NCBI GenBank assembly: GCA_013042035.1 | Contig: JABDQX010000090.1 | Coordinates: 1 to 7,221 of the forward strand | Direction: 5' to 3' | DNA: 7,221 nucleotides | DNA from: Gammaproteobacteria bacterium | GTDB lineage: Bacteria > Pseudomonadota > Gammaproteobacteria > HK1 | In this document: positions 1 to 6,905 of the stretch, piece after piece | Layout: every line of letters begins with the position of its first letter | How positions within the stretch are numbered: the first letter of the stretch is position 1 | Position numbers and translations under genes: made by a program | The notes under the pieces: generated by a model | What the model was told of the DNA's origin: nothing | The model's input: only the letters and a program-made list of their open reading frames with translations | Databases searched by the model: none

Positions 1-309
1 GTGTTGGAGCGGGTGCGGGCGCTAATCGTTACGCACGGGGAAAAGGGATCGGTGATCCACACCCAAAAAGGCCAAATCGAGATCCCCGCCCTGCCGATCC
101 ATCGAGTGGTGGATCCGACAGGTTGCGGGGATGCCTATCGCGCCGGAATTTTACACGGATTGCTCGCGGGCATGGATTGGGAGACGACAGGGCGTATTGC
201 TACTCTTATGGGGTCTATTAACGCGCAACATGTCGGTACGCAAAATTATCGCTTTACCTTGGACGAAATTCGGGATCGCTTTAAAACCGCATTCGGATAT
301 TTTTATTAG
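1..309 (+). CDS. PfkB-family carbohydrate/nucleoside kinase, C-terminal part (5' end outside window)
   Basis: The reading frame is open from the first base and stops at TAG 307-309, so the GTG at position 1 is probably an internal valine codon and not a start. The 102 visible residues are the C-terminal third of a ribokinase-fold (PfkB) kinase, a family usually about 300 residues long. Diagnostic is the second PfkB signature at residues 38-49 (DPTGCGDAYRAG): the GCGD stretch forms the anion hole and D44 is the expected catalytic base that activates the acceptor hydroxyl. Upstream, VTHGEKGS (residues 10-17) matches the family's nucleotide-binding strand-turn. These enzymes are cytoplasmic and transfer the ATP gamma-phosphate to a sugar or nucleoside. 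Adenosine kinase-like or other PfkB members are all possible, because the substrate-binding N-terminus is missing. A 441-base gap separates it from the redox genes, so a shared operon is not evident. Confidence 0.9.
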   Translation: MLERVRALIVTHGEKGSVIHTQKGQIEIPALPIHRVVDPTGCGDAYRAGILHGLLAGMDWETTGRIATLMGSINAQHVGTQNYRFTLDEIRDRFKTAFGYFY

Positions 310-439
310 GGCCTCTGGTCGCCGGAATAAGGATAAAAAACAATCACCATGCGTCTTGGGCCGGTGGTAGCGCCTTTGATGAAAAATCTTGATACCGTGT
401 GGTGGCCACCAGTTTTTGACTTGCATCAAGACGCTCTCG

Positions 440-468
440 TTGCATTTGCAGTACCAAGACATCATAAT
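440..468 (+). promoter_or_regulatory. Candidate sigma-70-type promoter upstream of the rnfB-like gene
   Basis: TTGCAT (440-445) and CATAAT (463-468) are separated by 17 bases. The -10 matches the consensus at five of six positions; the -35 matches only at its first three. A second -10-like TATACT lies at 493-498 without a good -35. Either would leave a leader of more than 230 bases. The match is weak enough to arise by chance. Confidence 0.2.
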
Positions 469-698
469 GCCTGCGATTCATCCGTATCAAAATATACTAA
501 TATTGCGTCGCACAATTGTTGTGTATCGCGCATGTGCAACCGGGTCAGTGGGTTGCGATGGATGCGCCGGTTCGGGAGGTTTTTTTGCAGGGAGGCCCGA
601 CGACTGTTTTTTAAATCGTGGTTGGGTAGTGAAAGCAACATTAATCCACAGATGTTAAGAAAGAACACCAGTGTGCGCAAAACGCTTTATTTGGTGCG

Positions 699-713
699 GC
701 AACCATCGGTTGC
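699..713. promoter_or_regulatory. Small GC-rich dyad before the rnfB-like gene
   Basis: GCAACC and GGTTGC form a perfect 6-base inverted repeat around ATC, followed by TTTCCTT. It ends 37 bases before the GTG start. It could be a short leader hairpin, a weak terminator or an operator half-site pair. The arms are short, so chance is a real alternative. Confidence 0.22.
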
Positions 714-735
714 TTTCCTTGAAATACGACACAAC

Positions 736-742
736 TGAGAAG
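736..742 (+). promoter_or_regulatory. Ribosome-binding site for the GTG start at 751
   Basis: The purine-rich TGAGAAG lies 8 bases before GTG 751. It supports this start over the ATG at 790, which would cut through the membrane helix. Confidence 0.5.
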
Positions 743-750
743 TATTTGCA

Positions 751-1623
751 GTGACTCCCTATCTAGGTATTGGTTTAGCGGCTCTCTTCATGGGGGGGCT
801 GGGTGTAGGTCTTGCTGCTGTGCTTGCAGCGGCCAGTCGTAAGCTTTATGTCTATGAGGATCCTCGCATTGATGAAGTCGAGGATATGCTTCCTCATGCC
901 AATTGCGGTGCATGTACCAAACCCGGATGTCGTCCCTTTGCTGAGGCGTTAGTCAAGGGTGAGCTCGATCCTGGTCTGTGTACACCGAACTCCCAAGAGA
1001 TGACGCAAGCCATTGCGGGCTTTTTGGGTGTTGAGGCGGTTAAGCGTGAAAAACGTGTTGCCAGACTGGCCTGTGCCGGTGGTGCGCACGTGGCCTACTT
1101 TCGGGCGGAGTACGCGGGACTGAAATCTTGTCGTGCTGCGGCGCTGGTATCCGGTGGTGGAAAAGGATGTACGTGGGGATGCTTGGGGTTGGGGGATTGC
1201 GATATTGCGTGTGAATTCGATGCTATTCACATGAACAAGTTCGGGCTTCCTATCGTGAACGAGGGGAAATGTGTTGCCTGCGACGATTGCGTGGATGTCT
1301 GCCCCAAGGACCTTTTCGAGATTCATCCTGTAAGTCATAAGCTTTGGGTGGCGTGTAAAAGTCTCTCTGCAGGTGATGAAGCGGAGCAGGATTGCGAGGT
1401 TGCATGCACTGCCTGCGCGCGTTGCGTCGTCGACGCTCCCGAGGGTCTCATCGAAATAAGAAATAATCTGGCCATAGTCGATTATACGAAAAATGATCTC
1501 GCATCTACGGTGGCCATTGAACGTTGTCCGACCGGTGCCATCGTTTGGCTTGATGACAAAAAAGCCAAGAAGGGGACCGGTGCCAAGAAGATCGTTCGTA
1601 TGGAGCCCCTTCCCAGGGGGTAG
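751..1623 (+). CDS. rnfB: RnfB-like membrane-anchored polyferredoxin
   Basis: This 290-residue protein begins with GTG and probably relays low-potential electrons at the inner face of the membrane. Residues 4-28 form one hydrophobic Gly/Ala/Leu helix followed by R30-K31, placing the rest in the cytoplasm. Next comes the RnfB-type Fe-S domain: C52, C55, C60 and C77 (C-x2-C-x4-C-x16-C), within the characteristic context HANCGACTKPGCRPFAEAL. A two-cluster ferredoxin follows: C140, C144, C150, C154 (the CLGLGDC signature, but Glu replaces Pro after C154) and C174, C177, C180, C184-Pro. A further single-cluster module has C219, C222, C225 and distant C259-Pro. C108, C127, C202 and C215 are additional, giving 20 cysteines. 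The tail (270-290) is basic. It has the features of a longer RnfB form, yet no rnfA, C, D, G or E is visible. Its PFOR neighbour 191 bases downstream suggests it accepts or donates PFOR electrons. It could serve an Rnf complex encoded elsewhere or act alone. Confidence 0.88.
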   Translation: MTPYLGIGLAALFMGGLGVGLAAVLAAASRKLYVYEDPRIDEVEDMLPHANCGACTKPGCRPFAEALVKGELDPGLCTPNSQEMTQAIAGFLGVEAVKREKRVARLACAGGAHVAYFRAEYAGLKSCRAAALVSGGGKGCTWGCLGLGDCDIACEFDAIHMNKFGLPIVNEGKCVACDDCVDVCPKDLFEIHPVSHKLWVACKSLSAGDEAEQDCEVACTACARCVVDAPEGLIEIRNNLAIVDYTKNDLASTVAIERCPTGAIVWLDDKKAKKGTGAKKIVRMEPLPRG

Positions 1624-1814
1624 TCGCAAGGTAGCGTTTTATCTGGATGGTATGCATCCTTTGCTATAAACCTTATGCCTGCATGACGAAAAAGCAGTTT
1701 GCGTAGGGATGCGGTAAGGAATAAGTCGCGCCGGTCTCGGAATGACCACGATAGCGTCGCTTTATCTAGTACTGCCAAGTTTCCAAATATAAATCCAACG
1801 AAGAGTCGTTTCCG
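1624..1814. other. Intergenic region between the rnfB-like gene and the PFOR gene
   Basis: This is 191 bases with no gene and no T-tailed hairpin after the rnfB stop. TATAAA occurs at 1665-1670 and 1788-1793, but neither has a convincing -35 at 16-18 bases. A possible TTGCGT (1699-1704) with ATAAGT (1721-1726) is equally weak. The absence of a terminator allows read-through from rnfB, while the length leaves room for a separate promoter. Confidence 0.5.
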
Positions 1815-4800
1815 ATGAAAAAGAAGGATCAACAGATCAAATACCCCGGCATCCGCATGTCGATGGATGGCAACAGCGCTGTAATTATGGGCGAACGTGA
1901 AGCCAGTGATGCTGCCGGTGCTTATCCTATTACGCCCTCGACCCAAATGGGTGAATTCTGGGCGGAAGAGACTGCCAAAGGACACATTAATATTTCCGGG
2001 CGGCCGCTTATTTTTATTGAACCCGAGGGCGAGCATGCGGCGGCCAGTGTAACGGCCGGTATGTCTATGTCGGGGCTTCGGGCAACAAACTTCTCTTCCG
2101 GGCAGGGCATCGTTTATATGCACGAATCCCTGTACGGTGCTGTTGGTAAGCGGCTCCCATATCTTCTTAACATTGGGTGTCGCGCCATCACCAAGACCAC
2201 CCTCAACGTGCATGCCGGTCATGATGACTACTTTGCCATTGATGATGTGGGCTTTTTCCAGGTAATGGGAAAGAGTGCCCAGGAGGCGGTCGACCTCAAC
2301 CTGATTTCGCGCAAGGTTGCGGAGTTGTCCCTGACGCCGGGTGCAGTTGGGCAGGACGGCTTCCTCACCACCCACCTTATCGAATCCGTTCAGGTCCCCG
2401 AGCGGGAATTGGTCGCCGAATTCCTGGGCAGACCCGATGACATCATTGATTCGCCCACCCCGGCCCAGCAAATGCTTTACGGCAAACGGCGTCGGCGGGT
2501 TCCCATACTGTGGGATGTGGACAATCCCAGTATGCACGGTGCCGTGCAGAATCAGGATGGATACATGCAGTCCGTGGCCGCCCAGCGTCCCTTCTTTTTC
2601 GAACACATTCCCGCCATCGCCGATCAATGCATGGATGAATTCTATGAATTGACCGGACGGCGCTACAACCGCATTACTACCTACCGTGTCGAAGATGCCG
2701 ATTACCTCATCATGGGTATGGGCAGCATGTTGGTAGAAGCGGAATCCGTGGCCGATTACATGCGCGAATCGAGAGGGATCAAGGTTGGTGTCGTCAACAT
2801 CATCATGTGGCGTCCTTTCCCGGGTGAACTCATCGGTAAAATCATTCGCGGTCGAAAAGGTGTGGTTGTCCTGGAACGTACCGACCAGCCGCTCTCTGCT
2901 GATCTACCGATCATGTGCGAGGTACGTGATGCCTTGGCCAAATGTGTCGAAAATGGCACCATCGGTAAAAAAGACCCAGTGCCGCATCCGACTTTCCCGG
3001 CGTATAGCAAGCCGCTGAACGACGTTTCCCCTATGTACTCGGGTGCCTTTGGTTTGGGTAGCCGCGATCTTCAGCCGGAAGCGCTGATAGGCGCGGTCGA
3101 GAATATGCTGCCTACCGGTAAACGGAAAAGATTCTTCTACCTCTCCATCAACTTCATTCGCGATGAGCCGTTTACGCCGAACGAAGAAATCCATCAGCAA
3201 AATATCCTGGATATGTATCCCAATATCAAGGAATACGCGGTCCATGGTAGTGAAAACCCGAACCTGATGCCCAAGGGGGCCATCTCTGTGCGTTTCCACT
3301 CTGTGGGTGGTTGGGGTGCTGTTACGACGGGTAAGAACTTGGCGTTGACCCTGTTCGATTTGCTGGATTACGACGTAAAGGCCAATCCGAAATACGGCTC
3401 GGAAAAGAAAGGTCAGCCCACCACCTACTACATGGTGGCAGCTCCCGAGCCTATCCGGCAAAACTGCGACCTTTATTTTGTCGATGTGGTCCTTTCTCCC
3501 GATCCCAATGTGTTCCTGCACTCCAATCCGCTGGCCGGTCTCAAGAAAGGTGGCGTTTTCATCTATCAGACCGAGATGAAAAAAACCGAAGATGTCTGGG
3601 CGTCGTTCCCGACCCCTGCGCAGCAATTCATCATTGATAACGATATTCGCGTGTATTATCTGGATGCCTTTAAGATTGCCCATGATGAAGCAAGCGACGT
3701 CGAACTCCAGTTCCGTATGCAGGGAATCGCCTTCCAGGGCGCGTTCTTCGCGGCCTCCCCTGTTATGGCGAACGCGGGACTGACCGAAGAAACGCTGTTC
3801 CAGGCTATTCGCGATCAGTTGCAGAGCAAGTTCGGCGGGAAAGGTGCCCGGGTCGTGGAGGATAACCTGCGGGTCGTGCGACGTGGTTTCACCGAGATGA
3901 CCGAAATCACGGATAAGCGCCTCGTTGAGGCTACCTTCCGCAAAGAACATGGTATGCCGATTATGGTTAAGCATCTCCCGGTGGGAGATGACCCGAAAAC
4001 CGATATCCATAGTTTCTGGGAGCGAACGGGGAGTTTCTATCTCTCCGGTCGGGGCAACGAAAACCTTGCCGATCCCTTTTTCGCATTGAGCCTTATGCCT
4101 GCTAGTACGGGTATTTTCCGGGATATGAGTCTGATTCGTTTTGAGTATCCGGTGTGGGTCCCAGAAAAATGCACGGCATGTAGTGATTGTTTTACTATCT
4201 GTCCCGATACAGCCATTCCCGGCTTGGTTAATACCTTTGCCGAGGTATTCGAGACGACCATCAAACGAGTTGAGAAACAAGGAAAAGAGGTTAAGCACCT
4301 GCGCAAGGCGGTGCGTACCCTGGAGAAAAAATTGCGGGATGCCGCCGATGCGGCGTCGGTAGCCAATCCGATTCTCAATGCGCGGCCGTTGTTGCTTGAT
4401 GCCATTGATGCCACCATGACGAGTTCAGATCTGAATACCGTCGAAAAACAAGAGCTTCGGCAGGAGTTCGATTGGTTCAAGGACAGCATGGGAGAATTCA
4501 AATTCTCCTTCGTAGGTCCCTACTATAAGCAAAAAGAGGCCAAAGCGAAGGGAAGTGGCGGACTCTTCTCCATAACCATTAATCCTATTACCTGCAAGGG
4601 CTGCATGGAATGTGTGACGATTTGTGACGATGAAGCTCTTGTGATCGAAAAGCAAACGCCGGATGCCTTGGCTGCTTTACGTCGTGATTGGGAATTCTGG
4701 ATGGATCTGCCGACGACCTCACCCGACTATATCAGGATCGACGATATAGACGAGAAAATCGGTGCCCTGGAGACCATGCTGCTCGATAAAAAGGTCAATT

Positions 4801-6770
4801 GGTCCGTGGTAGGAGGTGATGGTGCATGTAACGGTTGTGGCGAGAAGACCTCCGTCCACCTGTTCACTGCTACGATTACAGCGCTATTGCAAGGAAGAAT
4901 AAAGCGGCATCTGGAGCATATCGATTATCTGGTCTTTAACCTGGAAAAACACATCCGCTTGAAGCTTGCTGATACCATGGATCTGGGCAATGTGACGGCC
5001 ATAGAGCAAGCGATAGATGAACATAAGGATATCGATCTCACCCTTTCAAGGCTTTCCGGTTCTCTTGATAAGAGCAAAACCGGTACGCCGCTCGACAGAG
5101 AATGGTTGAAGTGGGTAACCAGTCTTCTTGAGCAACTGAAAGACCTCAAGTGGCGATACGTGGAAGGCACCACCAAGCGTGGTCGTGCGGATCTCGGTTT
5201 CATCAATGCGACCGGTTGTACCTCTGTGTACGGATCGACTTTCCCGTTCAATCCATATCCGTTCCCGTGGGCAAGCCACCTGTTCCAGGATGCCCCGTCG
5301 GTTGCCATGGGTCTTTTCTCCGGCCATATGGTCAAAATGGCTGAAGGCTTCAAGGCAGTTCGCATGGCTGAGCTGGAGCTGCAAAACAAAGAATCTTTCG
5401 ACAAGATTCAGGAAAAGTTCTCCTACTTCGATTGGAAAGCATTCTCAGACGAGGAATACAAACTTTGTCCGCCGGTAGTAGCCGTTGGTGGTGATGGTGC
5501 CATGTATGACATCGGTTTCCAGAACCTGTCTCGTGCGTTGATGACCGGTATGCCCATCAAGGTATTCGTGGTTGATACGCAGGTCTATTCCAACACCGGT
5601 GGTCAGGCATGTACGTCCGGCTTCATTTCTCAGGTAGCCGATATGACGCCATACGGACCGGCTTGGCAGGGTAAAGAAGAGATTCGTAAGGAAATAACCC
5701 TTATCGGTATGGCCCATCGGACCACTTATACCGTCACTTCAGCTATCAGTAACTACACCCATCTGATTGAGAGCTATATAGATGGAATGAATACTCGCAG
5801 ACCGGCCATGTGGAACATCTATGCCCCATGCCAGCCGGAACACGCGATTGCTGATGATGTTTCGGAGATCCAAAGCAAGCTTGCGGTAGAATCGCGCGCC
5901 TATCCGTTGGCGATATTCGACCCTGATGCGGGCGATACCTGGGAAGAATGCCTGTCGTTGGATGGTAACCCGTCTATTGGTGAAGATTGGCACACTTACA
6001 AGCTTGAATATGAGGATGAAAACGGAAATAAGAATTCCATGGAGCTGCCTATAACCTTTGCTGACTTTGCTCTCACGGAAGGTCGCTTCCGCAAGAGTTT
6101 CCGGGTAGCACCGCAGGATACATGGAATGATAATATGGTCCCCATAGCGGAGTTCATCGACATGCCCAAGGATGATCGGGAAGACTTGTTCCCGTATGTA
6201 TGGGCAGTAGATAAACAAAACCATCTGATGCGCGTTATCTGTGCGGAAGAGATGGTCAAATCCGTGGAAGAGCGTCGCAACCATTGGCGAGTGTTGGAAG
6301 GTATTGCCGGTGTGCTGAGCGATGGAGACGTAGAGCAGCTCGATCCGGAGCAAATTGCCCAGCAAACGCGTATGGATATGGCGCAAAAGTTGACTGCCGG
6401 GTTGTTGTCTCTTGCCGGTGGTGAAGGGGGTGGAAGTCTGGCGGCAGCGTTGGCAGCCGCTCCAGGGCCTGCACCTTCAGCGCCGGGAGCAGCGGCGTCG
6501 GCACCGGCTGCTGATGGCGATTATCAGCCTGTATGGATCGAGTCCCCACTTTGCACGGCCTGTGATGAGTGTATTGAGATTAATCCGAAGATTTTCGCCT
6601 ATAATGATGACAAACTGGCTGTTGTCATCGATCCCAAAGGTGGTCCTTATAAGGATATCGTACGCTCTGCGGAGAAATGCCCTGCCGACTGTATTCATCC
6701 GGGAACACCAGCGGATAAAAGCGAGAAGGGTCTGGATAAGCTCGTCAAGCGGGCGGAAAAATATCAGTAA
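1815..6770 (+). CDS. nifJ: Pyruvate:ferredoxin (flavodoxin) oxidoreductase, single chain, fused to a C-terminal ferredoxin
   Basis: This cytoplasmic enzyme should interconvert pyruvate plus CoA with acetyl-CoA plus CO2 and two low-potential electrons. The alpha domain (about 15-250) has YPITPST (37-43), E73 and R123. These match T31, E64 and R114 of the D. africanus enzyme with a constant offset of 9. The alpha C-terminal part runs to about 450; the gamma domain (about 490-700) has the GGWG loop at 498-501. The two-cluster domain has C786, C789, C792, C796-Pro and C927, C930, C933, C937-Asp. The beta domain has proximal-cluster cysteines C1005, C1008, C1135 and C1339, the TPP motif GDG (1226-1228) and N1260 in YSNTGGQ. 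An Ala/Pro/Gly linker and a ferredoxin end the protein. At 1651 residues it far exceeds the usual roughly 1170-1230. ATG 1815 has a weak GAAGAG nine bases upstream; ATGs at 1857 and 1863 are alternatives. Direction (oxidation or pyruvate synthesis) cannot be read from sequence, and another 2-oxoacid remains possible. Confidence 0.93.
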   Translation: MKKKDQQIKYPGIRMSMDGNSAVIMGEREASDAAGAYPITPSTQMGEFWAEETAKGHINISGRPLIFIEPEGEHAAASVTAGMSMSGLRATNFSSGQGIVYMHESLYGAVGKRLPYLLNIGCRAITKTTLNVHAGHDDYFAIDDVGFFQVMGKSAQEAVDLNLISRKVAELSLTPGAVGQDGFLTTHLIESVQVPERELVAEFLGRPDDIIDSPTPAQQMLYGKRRRRVPILWDVDNPSMHGAVQNQDGYMQSVAAQRPFFFEHIPAIADQCMDEFYELTGRRYNRITTYRVEDADYLIMGMGSMLVEAESVADYMRESRGIKVGVVNIIMWRPFPGELIGKIIRGRKGVVVLERTDQPLSADLPIMCEVRDALAKCVENGTIGKKDPVPHPTFPAYSKPLNDVSPMYSGAFGLGSRDLQPEALIGAVENMLPTGKRKRFFYLSINFIRDEPFTPNEEIHQQNILDMYPNIKEYAVHGSENPNLMPKGAISVRFHSVGGWGAVTTGKNLALTLFDLLDYDVKANPKYGSEKKGQPTTYYMVAAPEPIRQNCDLYFVDVVLSPDPNVFLHSNPLAGLKKGGVFIYQTEMKKTEDVWASFPTPAQQFIIDNDIRVYYLDAFKIAHDEASDVELQFRMQGIAFQGAFFAASPVMANAGLTEETLFQAIRDQLQSKFGGKGARVVEDNLRVVRRGFTEMTEITDKRLVEATFRKEHGMPIMVKHLPVGDDPKTDIHSFWERTGSFYLSGRGNENLADPFFALSLMPASTGIFRDMSLIRFEYPVWVPEKCTACSDCFTICPDTAIPGLVNTFAEVFETTIKRVEKQGKEVKHLRKAVRTLEKKLRDAADAASVANPILNARPLLLDAIDATMTSSDLNTVEKQELRQEFDWFKDSMGEFKFSFVGPYYKQKEAKAKGSGGLFSITINPITCKGCMECVTICDDEALVIEKQTPDALAALRRDWEFWMDLPTTSPDYIRIDDIDEKIGALETMLLDKKVNWSVVGGDGACNGCGEKTSVHLFTATITALLQGRIKRHLEHIDYLVFNLEKHIRLKLADTMDLGNVTAIEQAIDEHKDIDLTLSRLSGSLDKSKTGTPLDREWLKWVTSLLEQLKDLKWRYVEGTTKRGRADLGFINATGCTSVYGSTFPFNPYPFPWASHLFQDAPSVAMGLFSGHMVKMAEGFKAVRMAELELQNKESFDKIQEKFSYFDWKAFSDEEYKLCPPVVAVGGDGAMYDIGFQNLSRALMTGMPIKVFVVDTQVYSNTGGQACTSGFISQVADMTPYGPAWQGKEEIRKEITLIGMAHRTTYTVTSAISNYTHLIESYIDGMNTRRPAMWNIYAPCQPEHAIADDVSEIQSKLAVESRAYPLAIFDPDAGDTWEECLSLDGNPSIGEDWHTYKLEYEDENGNKNSMELPITFADFALTEGRFRKSFRVAPQDTWNDNMVPIAEFIDMPKDDREDLFPYVWAVDKQNHLMRVICAEEMVKSVEERRNHWRVLEGIAGVLSDGDVEQLDPEQIAQQTRMDMAQKLTAGLLSLAGGEGGGSLAAALAAAPGPAPSAPGAAASAPAADGDYQPVWIESPLCTACDECIEINPKIFAYNDDKLAVVIDPKGGPYKDIVRSAEKCPADCIHPGTPADKSEKGLDKLVKRAEKYQ
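4236..4364 (+). other. Coiled-coil segment inserted between the two ferredoxin motifs of the PFOR
   Basis: Residues 808-850 of the PFOR are rich in Lys, Arg and Glu and show regular heptads: V819, Q822, V826, L829, V833, L836, L840 and A843 occupy alternating a and d positions. The segment follows the first [4Fe-4S] motif directly. With the less regular stretch up to about residue 918, it separates C796 from C927 by 131 residues. In the D. africanus enzyme the matching distance is 46 (numbering recalled). A subunit-contact or antiparallel hairpin role is inferred, not shown. Confidence 0.7.
4893..5186 (+). other. Helical insertion inside the proximal-cluster region of the PFOR
   Basis: About 98 residues (1027-1124), mostly charged and leucine-rich and probably alpha-helical, sit between the CNGC pair (C1005, C1008) and the next proximal-cluster ligand C1135 in NATGC. 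The C1008-C1135 distance is 127 residues, against 25 for C815-C840 of D. africanus PFOR (recalled). Reading frame and flanking motifs are intact, so this is an in-frame domain insertion and not a frameshift. No known fold is recognisable. Confidence 0.7.
6414..6521 (+). other. Ala/Pro/Gly-rich flexible linker in the PFOR
   Basis: Residues 1534-1569 are almost entirely Ala, Gly, Pro and Ser, resembling the swinging-arm linkers of 2-oxoacid dehydrogenase E2 subunits and biotin carriers in composition. It joins the catalytic body to the terminal ferredoxin and has no lysine-centred lipoyl or biotinyl motif. Confidence 0.8.
6522..6767 (+). other. C-terminal single-cluster [4Fe-4S] ferredoxin module of the PFOR
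   Basis: Residues 1570-1651 form a small ferredoxin: C1580, C1583 and C1586, then C1622 followed by Pro, the four ligands expected for one [4Fe-4S] cluster. The position that would serve a second cluster is N1590, which is normal for one-cluster ferredoxins. C1626 is extra. The module ends in a Lys-rich helix. It probably receives electrons from the internal clusters of the same chain or of its partner in a dimer. Confidence 0.85.
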
Positions 6771-6773
6771 GGA

Positions 6774-6853
6774 GGCTGAGAGCTGGGAGAAGGGGGAAGA
6801 AAGGGAAAGAGATAGTGTGCTTGTATAATAATCTCTTTCCTCCTCTCTCAGCT
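6774..6853 (+). repeat. Long imperfect inverted repeat after the PFOR stop
   Basis: GCTGAGAG (6775-6782) pairs with CTCTCAGC (6845-6852), and GGAAAGAGAT (6804-6813) pairs perfectly with ATCTCTTTCC (6831-6840), leaving a 17-base loop. The 5' arm is almost pure purine, and an asymmetric internal loop (21 against 4 bases) lies between the stems. No T-run follows, so it is not a textbook intrinsic terminator. It could stabilise the 3' end of the mRNA or help termination. Confidence 0.5.
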
Positions 6854-6878
6854 GCTAAAGTACGGTATCAAGGTTAAG

Positions 6879-6905
6879 GAATGCCATCTTCTAAGGGTGG
6901 CATTC
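6879..6905 (+). terminator. Hairpin, possible terminator without a clear U-tract
   Basis: GAATGCCATC (6879-6888) pairs with GGTGGCATTC (6896-6905) with a single T-G wobble. Two further weak pairs can close a three-base CTA loop. It lies about 110 bases after the PFOR stop. The following sequence is ATGATGTTG and not a T-run, with TTCTTTT only at 6920-6926, so factor-independent termination is uncertain. Another structural role is possible. Confidence 0.4.

Larger units (their letters stand above)
310..750. other. Intergenic region between the kinase gene and the rnfB-like gene
   Basis: This is 441 bases with no gene I can support. Open frames of 70-130 codons exist on both strands (for example 349-738 +), but their translations are low-complexity mixes rich in Arg, Cys, His and Trp, show no recognisable motif and overlap one another. 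No clear intrinsic terminator follows the kinase stop. The region carries a possible promoter (440-468), a small dyad (699-713) and the ribosome-binding site of the next gene. It probably holds the promoter of the rnfB-PFOR unit. Confidence 0.6.

Noticed and set aside
400..411. Perfect 12-base palindrome TGGTGGCCACCA followed by GTTTTTG
   Set aside because: It has no loop and therefore makes a poor hairpin terminator. One or two such palindromes are expected by chance in a window this size.
349..738. Open frame of 129 codons in the gap before the rnfB-like gene
   Set aside because: The composition (many Arg, Trp, Cys, His), the absence of any motif, several overlapping rivals in other frames and no ribosome-binding site make coding unlikely. 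It could not be excluded without homologues.
1649..1664. Possible sigma-54 promoter (TGG ... TTGC) before the PFOR gene
   Set aside because: The GG and GC elements are 12 bases apart, whereas the sigma-54 consensus needs 10.
1671..1682. CCTTATGCCTGC repeated at about 4091-4102
   Set aside because: A single 12-base match within 7.2 kb is expected by chance, and neither copy has a shared context.
1482..2627. Open frame of 381 codons on the - strand across the rnfB-PFOR gap
   Set aside because: It overlaps the ends of two clear genes on the opposite strand and contains no recognisable domain, so it is best explained as a shadow frame.
2904..4298. Long open frame of 464 codons on the - strand
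   Set aside because: It lies wholly antisense to the PFOR gene, whose motifs are unmistakable, and its translation shows no family motif. Long antisense frames commonly follow from codon bias in a long gene.
6582..6584. Apparent loss of the fourth ferredoxin cysteine (N1590) in the PFOR tail
   Set aside because: In one-cluster ferredoxins the fourth ligand is the distant Cys-Pro, which is present as C1622. The module is therefore complete.
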